64,000 nt of DNA. Origin: Rhodococcus opacus B4. GTDB lineage: Bacteria > Actinomycetota > Actinomycetes > Mycobacteriales > Mycobacteriaceae. How positions within the stretch are numbered: position 1 is the first letter of the stretch; every line of letters begins with the position of its first letter. Shown here piece by piece: positions 55,836-64,000 of the stretch. Made by a program: the position numbers and the translations under genes. Below the pieces are notes generated by a model that saw nothing but the letters and a program-made list of their open reading frames with translations, ran no database searches and had not been told where the DNA came from. The stretch is from contig NC_012522.1 of NCBI RefSeq assembly GCF_000010805.1, positions 3,906,001-3,970,000 on the forward strand, read 5' to 3'.

Positions 55836-58190
55836 ATGGTCAAGCCATTTCGCGGTGTTGTCAACGTCGACGTTCGGGACTCGGTCCCGGACTGGGCTCC
55901 GTTCGAGCCGCCTCGGGCGCCGGACGGAGCGCCGAATGTGCTCTACATAGTGCTCGACGACGTCGGATTCTCGGCCATGAATTGCTACGGCGGGCCGATC
56001 GAGACGCCGAACATCGATCGGATCGCGGCGAAGGGTGTCCGGTACACCCAGTGGCACACCACGGCGCTGTGTTCGCCCACGCGGTCCTGTCTGCTGACCG
56101 GGCGTAACCACACGCGCAACAGCATGGCCTGCATCACCGAGGCCGCGATCGGATTCCCCAATGCGAGTGGCACCATCCCGCCGGAGAACGGCATGCTCTC
56201 GGAGATCCTCGGGGAGCGGGGCTGGAACACGTACATGGTGGGCAAATGGCACCTGTGCCCGACGGACGAGATGAACCTGGCGGCCACCCGCCGGAACTGG
56301 CCGAGCGGGCGTGGCTTCGAGCGCTGGTACGGGTTCCTCGGCGCGGAGACCAACCAGTGGTATCCGGATCTGGTCTACGACAACCACCCCGTCTACCAGC
56401 CGCGGTCACCGGAGGAGGGCTACCACCTCTCCGAGGACATCACCGACAAGGCGCTCGAGTTCATCAAGGACGCCCGGGCGATCGCACCGGACAAGCCGTT
56501 CTTCCTCTACTACGCGCCCGGCGCCTGCCATGCGCCGCACCATGCCCCGGCGGAATGGATCGAGAAGTTCGCGGGCAAGTTCGACATGGGATACGACGCG
56601 ATGCGCGAGCAGACCCTCGCCCGTCAGAAGGAAATGGGCATCGTCGCGGCAGATACCGAACTTCCGCCGGTCAATCCGATCGGCACCCCCGAGACCCGGT
56701 CAGGACCCGAGGGTCAGCCGTTCCCGGAACTCGATTTCACCCGCCCGTGGGACACGCTGGGCGACGACGAGAAGCGGCTGTTCGCGCGGATGGCCGAGGT
56801 CTACGCGGGCTTCCTGGCCCACGCCGACCACCAGATCGGGCGTCTGCTCGATTATCTCGAGCACAACGATCAGATGGACAACACGGTCATCGTGGTCGTC
56901 TCCGACAACGGCGCGAGCGGGGAGGGTGGACCGAACGGCTCCGTCAACGAGATGAAGTTCGCCAACGGCATCCCGGACGACCTCGCCGAGAACCTCGCGA
57001 AACTCGACGATCTCGGCAGCCCCAGGACGTACAACCACTACCCGAACGGGTGGGCGATGGCGTTCAACACGCCGTTCAAGATGTGGAAACGCTACGAGTT
57101 CAACGGCGGAACCGCCGACCCGTGCATCATCTCGTGGCCGGCGGGAACCACGGCACGGAACGAGATCCGGGACCAGTACCACCACGCGATCGACGTCGTG
57201 CCGACGCTCCTGGACCTGCTCGGGGTCGATGCCCCCGAGACCATCAAGGGGCACGTCCAGAGCCCGTTCGACGGCGTCAGCATGCGCAGCAGCATCGACG
57301 ACAAGTCCGCGCCGTCGGAAAGGAAGTCGCAGTTCTATTCGATGCTCGGTTCGCGGTCGATCTGGCACGAGGGCTGGAAGGCTGTCACGACACATCCGAC
57401 CATTGCGGGCTGGGGCCACTTCAACGAAGACGAATGGGAGCTCTACCACACCGACGTCGACCGGGCGGAGGTGAACAACCTGGCAGCGGAGCATCCCGAC
57501 AAGCTGCGCGAGATGGTGAACATCTGGTTCGCGGAGGCCGGTGCGAACGGCGCGTTTCCACTCGACGATCGGTCGGCCGTCGAGATCATGGGCACACCCC
57601 GCCCGCAGCTGACGGCCGCCCGGAACCGGTACGTCTACTACCCGGACGTCGCCGCCGTGTCCGAATGGCAGGCGGTCAACACCCGCGGCCGATCGTTCGT
57701 GATCGGGGCACTCGTCGACATCCCCGCGCCGGGCGCCGAGGGCGTGCTCTTCGCGATCGGATCCCGCTTCGGTGGGCACGCACTGTATGTGAAGAACAAC
57801 CGGCTGCACTACGTCAACAACTTCGTGGGCAGCGACGAACAGATGATCGTCGGCTCCGAGGACGTCCCTTCCGGCACCGACCTGATTCTGTCCGCGTCCT
57901 TCGACAAGGACGGGCAGGAACCCACCGCCACCCTGGGAATACTGTCCCTTTTCCACGGGGATCGGAAGGTCGGAGAGGGCCGGATCAGAACCCAGATGGG
58001 GGCGTTCGCGGTCGCCGGTGCGGGGCTGTACGTCGGTCGGCATCCGGGCGAGCCGATCACCGAGGACTACCCCGGCGAATCACCGCATCGTTTCACCGGC
58101 GGCACGATCGACCGGGTCGCGATCGACGTCAGCGGCGAACCCTACCTCGACCTCGAGCGGGAAGCCGCCCTGATGTTGATGCGGGAGTGA
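55836..58190 (+). CDS. arylsulfatase
   Basis: A 784-residue type I sulfatase. The formylglycine motif is CSPTRSCLLTGRNHTRN, with Cys near residue 79. The metal-binding N terminus reads PNVLYIVLDDVGFSAMNCYG, and later active-site parts are YMVGKWHLCPTDEMN and NTVIVVVSDNGASGEGG. It has no signal peptide, so it is probably cytoplasmic, as usual for this large actinobacterial group. The C-terminal 200 residues form a beta-rich domain (VLFAIGSRFGGHALYVKNNR). GAGGAGAGG precedes the ATG at 55836. Maturation needs a formylglycine-generating enzyme encoded elsewhere. Confidence 0.93.
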   Translation: MVKPFRGVVNVDVRDSVPDWAPFEPPRAPDGAPNVLYIVLDDVGFSAMNCYGGPIETPNIDRIAAKGVRYTQWHTTALCSPTRSCLLTGRNHTRNSMACITEAAIGFPNASGTIPPENGMLSEILGERGWNTYMVGKWHLCPTDEMNLAATRRNWPSGRGFERWYGFLGAETNQWYPDLVYDNHPVYQPRSPEEGYHLSEDITDKALEFIKDARAIAPDKPFFLYYAPGACHAPHHAPAEWIEKFAGKFDMGYDAMREQTLARQKEMGIVAADTELPPVNPIGTPETRSGPEGQPFPELDFTRPWDTLGDDEKRLFARMAEVYAGFLAHADHQIGRLLDYLEHNDQMDNTVIVVVSDNGASGEGGPNGSVNEMKFANGIPDDLAENLAKLDDLGSPRTYNHYPNGWAMAFNTPFKMWKRYEFNGGTADPCIISWPAGTTARNEIRDQYHHAIDVVPTLLDLLGVDAPETIKGHVQSPFDGVSMRSSIDDKSAPSERKSQFYSMLGSRSIWHEGWKAVTTHPTIAGWGHFNEDEWELYHTDVDRAEVNNLAAEHPDKLREMVNIWFAEAGANGAFPLDDRSAVEIMGTPRPQLTAARNRYVYYPDVAAVSEWQAVNTRGRSFVIGALVDIPAPGAEGVLFAIGSRFGGHALYVKNNRLHYVNNFVGSDEQMIVGSEDVPSGTDLILSASFDKDGQEPTATLGILSLFHGDRKVGEGRIRTQMGAFAVAGAGLYVGRHPGEPITEDYPGESPHRFTGGTIDRVAIDVSGEPYLDLEREAALMLMRE

Positions 58191-58319
58191 ACCGGTCTGC
58201 AGGCACCACCGCGTAATACGTCACCGCCGTAGCCGGTCGTCGGCGATATCCTGAGGAGGCGTCCTCGAGAGGTAAGTGGTGCTGAACCAGCGACATGGCT
58301 CGGATGAATCGACCTAGCA

Positions 58320-61300
58320 GTGGCCGATGACGATCCGTTCGAGACCCAACGCGATGTGGACCCGACGGCCACCGCGCAGTTGAGTGCGGACGGGTTCGAC
58401 GACGCCCAGGAGATCGGGCGCGGAGGATTCGGTGTCGTCTACCGATGCTCGCAGGCCGCACTCGACCGGACCGTGGCCGTCAAGGTTCTGACAACCGATC
58501 TCGCGAAGGAGAACCGGGAACGATTCTTCCGGGAACAGCGCGCGATGGGCCGGCTGACCGGCCATCCGAACATCGTGACCGTGCTCGAAGTCGGCATCAC
58601 GGGAAGCGGCGATCCGTTTCTCGTGATGCCCTACCACCCGCAGGGCTCCCTCGACGCCCGTATCCGACGACACGGCCCGCTGTCGGTGGACGAGGTGCTG
58701 CACCTCGGGGTCAAGCTCGCGGGCGCACTCGAGACCGCACACCGGCAGGGCATCGTCCATCGGGACGTCAAACCCGCGAACGTCCTCCTCACCGAATACG
58801 GTGAGCCGGCGCTCACGGACTTCGGGATCGCACACATGTCCGGGGGTTTCGAAACCACCACGGGCATCGTCACCGGTTCTCCCGCCTTCACCGCACCCGA
58901 GGTCCTCGGCGGCGCCTCCGCGAGCCCGGCCTCGGACATCTACGGGCTGGGTGCGACCCTGTTCTGTGCGGTCACCGGGCACGCCGCGTTCGAGCGGCGC
59001 AGCGGCGAACGGCTGGTAGCCCAGTTCGTCCGCATCACCACCGAGCCGGCACCGGATCTTCGCGACCAGGGGATCGCGGACGACGTCACGACCGTGATCG
59101 AGCAGGCGATGGCCCGCTTGCCGGAGGATCGGCCGTCCTCTGCCGCCGCATTCGGCGAGAAGCTGCGCGACGTCCAGCTCCGCCGCGGCGTGCCCGTAGA
59201 CGTCATGGCCCTGCACGAGTCACCGAACATACCCGTACCCGACTCGCCGGACTCTCCGCGCCGAACGTCCCTCGGTCCGTCCGCAAATCGGGCCGGAAAT
59301 CTACCTCTGGAATTGACCAGCTTCGTCGGGCGCAGGCATGAACTCACCGAGGCGAAAAGTCTACTGGCATCGTCGCGGCTGCTGACGCTGACCGGTATCG
59401 GAGGAGTCGGGAAGACGCGTCTGGCACTACGGCTTGCCACAGCGATGCAGCGCGAATTCGCCGACGGGGCTTGGCTCGTCGAACTCGGCGAGGTCCGTGA
59501 CCCGTCGCTGGTGATCGACGTCGTCGCCACCACCTTCGGATTGCGGGACCAGACGGCCCGGTCTCTTCGAGAAATCCTGCTGGACTTCCTGTCTTCGCGG
59601 GAACTCCTGCTGATACTGGACAACTGCGAACAAGTGGTCGATGCCGTGGCCGACCTCGCGACGACGCTGTTGCAACAGTGCCCGAGCCTGCGGATCGTCG
59701 CGACCAGCCGGGAGCCCCTGACAATCGGCGGGGAAGTGACGTTGCGCGTGCCGCCGCTGACCGTGCCCGACCCGGATCGCGAGCCGTCACTCCAGGGTCT
59801 GCCCCGCTACGACGCGGTGTCGCTGTTCACCGAGCGCGCCACCGCCGCGGTGCCGGCCTTCGCCCTGACCGAGACCAACAAGACCGCGGTGACCCGAATC
59901 TGCCGTCGGCTGGACGGGTTGCCGCTACCGATCGAACTGGCGGCGGCGCGGTTGCGGGCGATGTCACCCGAGCAGATCCTGCAGCGCCTGAGCGACCGCT
60001 ATGCGTTGCTGACTCGCGGAAGCCGCGGCGCACCTTCGCGCCAGCAGACGCTGAGGCTGTGTCTCGATTGGAGCTACGAACTCTGCACCGGGCAAGAGCA
60101 ACGGGCGTGGGAACAGCTGTCGGTCTTCGCGGGCAGTTTCGAACTGGATGCGGCAGAACAGGTATGCGGAGCAGGCGGCGAGGCACAGGATCTGCTGGAC
60201 GCGGTGGCATCGCTCGTCGACAAGTCGATCCTCACCCGGGAAGACCAGGGCACGACGGTGCGGTACCGGCTGCTCGAGACTCTCCGCGATTACGGCCGGG
60301 AGAAGGCTCAGCAGACCGGCGACTATGCGAACCTGCGTCGACGGCACCGGGATTGGTATCACGAGTTGGCCCACACCGCTGAAGCCGAGTTCATCGGACC
60401 TCGGCAGCTCGAATGGCTCTCCCGGTTCAACCGCGATCAGCCGAACTTGCGGGATGCCATGGAATTCTGCCTGGACGAGGGTGACGTCGAGGAAGGTTTG
60501 CAGATCGCCACCGTCGCGTCCCTGCTCTGGGGTACCCGAGGTCTGCTCAGCGAGACCCGGCGATGGCTCGACCGGTTTCTGTCGTCCCCGAATCTGGCGC
60601 CGACGCTTGTCACATTCAAAGCGCTCTACGCCGACTGTCTGGTGGCCGAACAGCAGCGAGACCATCAGCGGGGTGTCGCCCTGGTCGAGCAGGCGCGTGC
60701 CCTTGCCGATCGGGTCCCCGATCCACTCGTGCACGCCATTCTCGACCACGCGGACGGTGTCTGCGGGATCTTCAGCGGTGACCTCGCGCGTGCGTCCTCC
60801 GGTTTCGAGCGGGCACTGCCTGTGCTTCGAGAAGCGCAGCGCGAGATGGTCATACACGTCGAAACGCTCACGTTGCTCGGGCTGACCTACGAGCTGCTCG
60901 ACGCCGATCCCCGCCGGGCGGTCGAATGCTACGAGGAAGCCCTTGCGATCACCGAACGTCACGGGGAATCCGTGTATCGGGCCTACGCGCTGTGGGTCAT
61001 GGCGGTTGCCCAGTGGCGGCAGGGCGAACGGCGTCGTGCCACCGAGTTGCTCGAGGAGGGGCTGCGGCTCAGCCGACTCGTCGACGATCCGGTCGGTTGC
61101 GCGAATTGCCTCGAGGCGCTCGCCTGGATCGCCGGAGGCACTCATCCCAAGCGCGCCGCAATGTTGATGGGAGCTTCCGAAGCCATCGGCCACGCCGTGG
61201 GAAGCCCTGCTGTTTTCGTCCCCGACCTGCTCGTTCATCACGACGAATGCGAACGGGTCGTCCGCCGGATGCTCACCGAGAAGGACTACCAGGACGCGCG

Positions 61301-61583
61301 GCAACAAGGCCGGAAAATGGATCTCGACGCGGCCGTCTCGTACGCACTCGGTGAACGACCCCAGAAAGTCACCGCACCGTCCGGATCGGTGAAACTGACG
61401 AAACGCGAACAACAGGTCGCCGAGCTGATCGCCGAGGGGCTGACCAACAAGGCCATCGCCGCCCGGCTCGTGATCGCACAGCGCACCGCGCAGGGACACG
61501 TCGAACGCATACTCGCCAAACTCGGATTCACCTCGCGGGCACAGGTCGCATCCTGGGTCGTGGAGGAACGTCGATCGCCGTAG
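58320..61583 (+). CDS. Ser/Thr protein kinase - STAND ATPase - LuxR regulator (PknK-like)
   Basis: A 1087-residue multidomain regulator. The N-terminal kinase (residues about 27-285) has EIGRGGFGVVY, the VAIK-type Lys in TVAVKVLTTD, HRD in GIVHRDVKPANVLL, DFG in ALTDFGIAHM and APE in SPAFTAPEVLGG. A STAND/NB-ARC-type ATPase follows with Walker A TLTGIGGVGKTRLALRLA near residue 360 and LLLILDNCEQVVDAVADLA. A TPR-like helical region spans about 640-1000. A LuxR helix-turn-helix ends the protein (KREQQVAELIAEGLTNKAIA). M. tuberculosis PknK has kinase and MalT-like parts of similar length. No membrane segment, so it is a soluble sensor. It starts at a GTG with a weak ribosome site. Confidence 0.92.
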   Translation: MADDDPFETQRDVDPTATAQLSADGFDDAQEIGRGGFGVVYRCSQAALDRTVAVKVLTTDLAKENRERFFREQRAMGRLTGHPNIVTVLEVGITGSGDPFLVMPYHPQGSLDARIRRHGPLSVDEVLHLGVKLAGALETAHRQGIVHRDVKPANVLLTEYGEPALTDFGIAHMSGGFETTTGIVTGSPAFTAPEVLGGASASPASDIYGLGATLFCAVTGHAAFERRSGERLVAQFVRITTEPAPDLRDQGIADDVTTVIEQAMARLPEDRPSSAAAFGEKLRDVQLRRGVPVDVMALHESPNIPVPDSPDSPRRTSLGPSANRAGNLPLELTSFVGRRHELTEAKSLLASSRLLTLTGIGGVGKTRLALRLATAMQREFADGAWLVELGEVRDPSLVIDVVATTFGLRDQTARSLREILLDFLSSRELLLILDNCEQVVDAVADLATTLLQQCPSLRIVATSREPLTIGGEVTLRVPPLTVPDPDREPSLQGLPRYDAVSLFTERATAAVPAFALTETNKTAVTRICRRLDGLPLPIELAAARLRAMSPEQILQRLSDRYALLTRGSRGAPSRQQTLRLCLDWSYELCTGQEQRAWEQLSVFAGSFELDAAEQVCGAGGEAQDLLDAVASLVDKSILTREDQGTTVRYRLLETLRDYGREKAQQTGDYANLRRRHRDWYHELAHTAEAEFIGPRQLEWLSRFNRDQPNLRDAMEFCLDEGDVEEGLQIATVASLLWGTRGLLSETRRWLDRFLSSPNLAPTLVTFKALYADCLVAEQQRDHQRGVALVEQARALADRVPDPLVHAILDHADGVCGIFSGDLARASSGFERALPVLREAQREMVIHVETLTLLGLTYELLDADPRRAVECYEEALAITERHGESVYRAYALWVMAVAQWRQGERRRATELLEEGLRLSRLVDDPVGCANCLEALAWIAGGTHPKRAAMLMGASEAIGHAVGSPAVFVPDLLVHHDECERVVRRMLTEKDYQDARQQGRKMDLDAAVSYALGERPQKVTAPSGSVKLTKREQQVAELIAEGLTNKAIAARLVIAQRTAQGHVERILAKLGFTSRAQVASWVVEERRSP

Positions 61584-61611
61584 TTTCGACGGATGGCTCA
61601 ATCGAAGGCAC

Positions 61612-62286
61612 TCAGGCGCCGGCGAGGACGGACACGACCGACGCGACTGTCACCGTGTTGAAGACGAACGCGATCACGGCGTTCACCGCGACCGTCCGGC
61701 GCATGGCATCGGAGGTCACCTCGACATCGGTCGTCCCGAAGGTCGTCATCACGGATACGGCGAAGTAGACGTAACTGGCCCACCGCGGTGGCGGGCCGGG
61801 AAAGTGCAGTCCCTGGCCCTGCTCGACGACGTTGTCCGCGTAGAAGGTGATCGCGAACGACACCAGCACGCAGGTCCAGGACACGACCACCAGGACGACC
61901 GCGACGCCGATCCGGAGTGGGTCCGGCAGAGCGCCACCGCCACGACCCGGCAGCCACACCACCGCGACCGCGAGTGCGATCGCCGCCATGAAGAGGGAGA
62001 CCCCGGGACCGGGAGCGGTGCCCAGGACATAGCGCTGCAGTACCGTCCCGCGGCTCTCGCGTTCCGCCCACTGCTGCACCACCGTGTCCGGTGCCTGGGA
62101 GAACGCCACGACCGTGACCACGAGATATGCCACGAGGTAGAGGAGGAGCACGATCACGCTCGCGTCGGCGACGCCGAGGAAAGCCGACCCCGGGGCGCCG
62201 AGAAGTACCGCCGCAACGGCAGCCACCAGCAGGCTCGCGCCGGAGCGGCGGCGCTCGGAGAGCCACCTTCCAACGAATGGAGACAA
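61612..62286 (-). CDS. DUF1345 family membrane protein
   Basis: A 224-residue protein with about five helices: LLVAAVAAVLLGAPGSAFLG, VIVLLLYLVAYLVVTVVAF, LFMAAIALAVAVVWLPG, IGVAVVLVVVSWTCVLVSFA and TVAVNAVIAFVFNTVTVASV. The DUF1345 signature is SYVYFAVSVMTTFGTTDVEV and TFYADNVVEQGQGLHFPG. The frame runs on upstream into the esterase region, but a TTG at 62286 behind AAGGAAGGGG gives the usual start. The family is uncharacterised; the TTFGTTDV loop resembles ion-channel pore loops, without proof. It ends 28 bases from the kinase gene (convergent). Confidence 0.8.
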   Translation of the reverse strand: MSPFVGRWLSERRRSGASLLVAAVAAVLLGAPGSAFLGVADASVIVLLLYLVAYLVVTVVAFSQAPDTVVQQWAERESRGTVLQRYVLGTAPGPGVSLFMAAIALAVAVVWLPGRGGGALPDPLRIGVAVVLVVVSWTCVLVSFAITFYADNVVEQGQGLHFPGPPPRWASYVYFAVSVMTTFGTTDVEVTSDAMRRTVAVNAVIAFVFNTVTVASVVSVLAGA

Positions 62287-62342
62287 GGCGCGGGCCCCTT
62301 CCTTCGTCGAATTGCCGCCGTCCGGCGGTGAGTCCCAGTCTT

Positions 62343-62960
62343 CTATGCCCGCGCGACCTCGCGCAGGTGCAGGCACACCTCGTCGATCGCCTGCTTCGCC
62401 TGCGCGAAGACGCCGACTTCGGTGACGAAGCCGTGGAAGACGCCGGGATACCTGGTCAGCGAGACGGGGACACCTCCGCGCCGCAGCCGCTCCGCGTAGG
62501 CCTCGGCGTCGTCCCGGATCGGGTCGACCTCCGCGGTGAGGATCAGCGCAGGCGGCAGGCCGCGCAGCGACTCGGCGCGCATGGGTGCCGCGAGGTGGTC
62601 GTCCGCCCGATGTCCCGGGCCGACGTACTGGTCCCAGAACCAGCGCGCGTCCGGGGTGCTCAGCAGCGGCGCATCGGCGAATTCCGACCACGACGGCGTG
62701 GTGAACGAACCGTCGACGGCGGGGTAGGCAAGTACCTGAGTCACCGGGAGGGGGCTGCATTCGTCGCGCCGGTGCAGGCAGAAGCGGCGGCGAGATTACC
62801 GCCGGCAGAGTCGCCCCCGACCGCGATCCGTCCCGGATCGATGCCGAGTTCCGGTGCTGTCCGGGTCAGCCACGCGTAGGCGTCGAGGCAATCTTCCAGC
62901 GCTGCCGGGTAGGGGTTTTCGGGTGCCAGCCGGTAGTCGAGGGACACGACCGCCCAGCCG
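62343..62960 (-). pseudogene. HSL-type esterase, frameshifted and N-terminally truncated
   Basis: Two frames together encode an alpha/beta-hydrolase of the hormone-sensitive-lipase family. The first part reads [20 protein letters not shown] and the nucleophile motif [19 protein letters not shown]. The remainder, in another frame from about 62760, reads TQVLAYPAVDGSF, LPPALILTAEVDPIRDDAEA and the catalytic His in YPGVFHGFVTEV. The shift lies near 62770-62785. The HGGG oxyanion motif and everything before SGWAVV are missing: the sequence changes abruptly near 62960 into the tail of an opposite-strand gene. Either a deletion plus an indel destroyed the gene, or the assembly is wrong here. Confidence 0.75.
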
Positions 62961-63060
62961 GATGTGCACCGAGATCGCGAAGAGCGGATACCCCGGCGTC
63001 GAGATCGACGGCGAAGCAGAGTCCCGCCACCTCGGCCCGATCCATCTGGAGATCTCATGA
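62961..63060 (+). pseudogene. 3' tail of an unidentified gene truncated at a junction
   Basis: The plus strand encodes [20 protein letters not shown] followed by [11 protein letters not shown] and a TGA that overlaps the ATG of the next gene (ATGA). The coupling to the ammonia-lyase-like gene shows this was the upstream gene of that operon. Its 5' part is replaced by the esterase sequence at about 62960. I do not recognise the family. Confidence 0.5.
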
Positions 63061-63431
63061 GCAAGGCAGTCCACCGGCGATACGTCGCATTCTCCGATGC
63101 CCACTACGCGGGCAATCTGGTCGACGGCGCCTTCGCTCTGAAGTTGTTCGGAGACGTCGGCACGAACCTGTCGATCGAGACCGACGGCCACGAGGGACTG
63201 TTCGCCGGCTACTCGTCGGTCGAGTTCCTCGCCCCGATCCGCGGCGGCGACGTCGTCGAGGCCGAGGCCGAGCTGGTGAAGAAGGGCAACCGGAGCCGGA
63301 CAGTCGATTTCGAGCTCCGGGTGATCTGCCGCGGCTCCGACGGCACCGGTCGCTCGCAGGTCCTGGAGCCGCCCGTGGTCGCGGTGCGCGCTCGCGGCAC
63401 CGCGGTCATCCCTGCGGACGAGACGGAGTAA
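63057..63431 (+). CDS. hotdog-fold 3-aminobutyryl-CoA ammonia-lyase-like protein
   Basis: A 124-residue hotdog protein. [40 protein letters not shown] and [20 protein letters not shown] match 3-aminobutyryl-CoA ammonia lyase (Kal) of lysine fermentation, including the DAHYxGNLVDG and VEFLAP motifs. In that pathway Kal acts after a beta-keto-acid cleavage enzyme. The ATG at 63057 overlaps the upstream stop; the FAD oxidoreductase gene follows after five bases. In an aerobic actinomycete it probably belongs to an amino-acid or beta-amino-acid catabolic operon. Confidence 0.8.
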   Translation: MSKAVHRRYVAFSDAHYAGNLVDGAFALKLFGDVGTNLSIETDGHEGLFAGYSSVEFLAPIRGGDVVEAEAELVKKGNRSRTVDFELRVICRGSDGTGRSQVLEPPVVAVRARGTAVIPADETE

Positions 63432-63436
63432 CGAAG

Positions 63437-64000
63437 ATGGAGCTGATTCACGAGACCGGGTGGGCGGCACCACCCGCCGCTGTCGAACCGCCCCTGACCG
63501 GTGACATCGACTGCGACGTGGTCGTGATCGGCGGCGTCGGCGGCATGTCGGCTGCGCTTCGCCTCGCCGAGAAGGGCACCGACGTGGTGCTCCTCGAGGC
63601 GCAGACGCTCGGCTGGGGCGCCAGCTCCCGCAACGCCGGATACATCACGAACTCGATCGCGGCCGACCCGGAGCTGCTGGGTTTCCTGCTGAAGCGCGAA
63701 CGGTTGCGCACCCTGTACCGGTATGCCGAGAACGCGGTGCACTTCGCCGAGGACGCCATCGTCCGCCACGGAATCGACTGCGGCTACAAGTCGGAGGGCA
63801 TCGTGATGGCCGCCGTCTCCAAGGGTCAGCTGCGGCACGCGCGCCGCAACGCGAAGGTGATGGCCGAGGCCGGGTCGTCGGCCGAATTCGTCGAGGGCCG
63901 GGAGGCGGGCCTGCCGGACGGCTTTCTCGGCGGAATGCGTGAGGGTGTCGGGGGCACGCTCAACCCGCACGCCCGACGCGATCGTCGCCCTCCGCACGCC
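63437..64000 (+). CDS. FAD-dependent amine/amino-acid oxidoreductase, partial (DadA-like)
   Basis: The frame is open from an ATG at 63437 to the window end (188 codons). The N terminus has an FAD-binding Rossmann fold: CDVVVIGGVGGMSAALRLAE, VVLLEAQTLGWGASSRNAGY. This is the DAO/glycine-oxidase family, and the WGASSRNAG motif is typical. The dinucleotide motif reads GGVGGM and appears one Gly short of GxGxxG. Near 63972-63974 a CCC run may hide a one-base insertion: skipping one C gives NPHADAIVALRT, a better family match than the HARRDRRPPHA read straight through. It lies five bases after the Kal-like gene. Confidence 0.75.
   Translation, partial: MELIHETGWAAPPAAVEPPLTGDIDCDVVVIGGVGGMSAALRLAEKGTDVVLLEAQTLGWGASSRNAGYITNSIAADPELLGFLLKRERLRTLYRYAENAVHFAEDAIVRHGIDCGYKSEGIVMAAVSKGQLRHARRNAKVMAEAGSSAEFVEGREAGLPDGFLGGMREGVGGTLNPHARRDRRPPHA

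Noticed and set aside
61612-62760. A continuous frame joining DUF1345 to the esterase region
   Set aside because: Upstream of 62286 the frame is antiphase to the esterase remnant. A TTG with a strong AAGGAAGGGG site gives the normal DUF1345 start.
29646-63431. BKACE and the Kal-like protein as parts of one lysine-degradation pathway
   Set aside because: They lie 33 kb apart in different operons, and the BKACE is a divergent long form. A common pathway is not supported.

Overview
The window is high-G+C actinobacterial DNA with many GTG starts, GGAGG-type ribosome sites and short or overlapping gene junctions. The families present (DUF7144, DUF4193, DUF6325, SHOCT proteins, a class II-type AceE, PhaC, a TNT toxin, actinobacterial arylsulfatase and a PknK-like kinase) point to a nocardioform actinomycete, most likely Rhodococcus of the opacus/jostii type. 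It looks chromosomal. No tRNA, rRNA, CRISPR array or intact insertion sequence was seen.

Layout. 1-2.3 kb is eroded ground: a partial hypothetical gene, a DUF2716 gene flanked by a 22-bp repeat, a cold-shock-domain pseudogene and an MFS remnant. 2.3-8.9 kb is a pyruvate-centred block: an AceE-like E1, an E2 with no visible E3-binding domain and a small DUF3263-like gene (translationally coupled), with a divergent Lrp/AsnC regulator and an acetolactate synthase. 9.2-10.3 kb is a nucleotidyltransferase/HEPN-like toxin-antitoxin pair with two palindromic operators. 10.4-22.9 kb has a GlxA-type regulator, then a stress/ion/phosphate group (DUF7144, PPK2, P-type ATPase, SulP) and small helical, DUF6325 and SHOCT proteins. 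Three of the window's four DUF7144 membrane proteins lie here, each at the head of a short operon.

22.97-32.7 kb is one long leftward run: quinone oxidoreductase, TauD-type dioxygenase, beta-keto-acid cleavage enzyme, MFS, RBBP9-like hydrolase, acyl-CoA ligase, PHA synthase, MaoC hydratase and a PhaZ-like hydrolase. A divergent AraC regulator sits beside a direct-repeat site in the shared promoter. It reads as a catabolic route feeding acyl-CoA into polyhydroxyalkanoate. 33.8-36.5 kb holds the fourth DUF7144 gene, a class II glutamine amidotransferase, DUF1905 and an acetyltransferase. 36.6-43.0 kb is a complete D-glucarate operon (transporter, KGSADH, KdgD, glucarate dehydratase) with an LTTR-box at its promoter, a strong terminator and a LysR gene.

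43-54 kb mixes small metabolic genes with regulators: nitroreductase/HxlR, MBL hydrolase, serine hydrolase, a DHFR-like reductase and a pRiA4b-ORF3/UPF0158 fusion. The most unusual gene is at 48.6-50.3 kb: a GntR/FCD regulator fused to what looks like a catalytically dead IS630 transposase, divergent from an MFS transporter. 54.6-61.6 kb encodes a secreted TNT-type NAD-glycohydrolase with a candidate immunity protein, an arylsulfatase and a 1087-residue Ser/Thr-kinase/STAND-ATPase/LuxR fusion. The last 1.7 kb shows decay or assembly error: a frameshifted, N-terminally truncated esterase abuts, tail to tail across a junction near 62,960, a truncated gene that leads into a 3-aminobutyryl-CoA ammonia-lyase-like protein and a partial FAD oxidoreductase.
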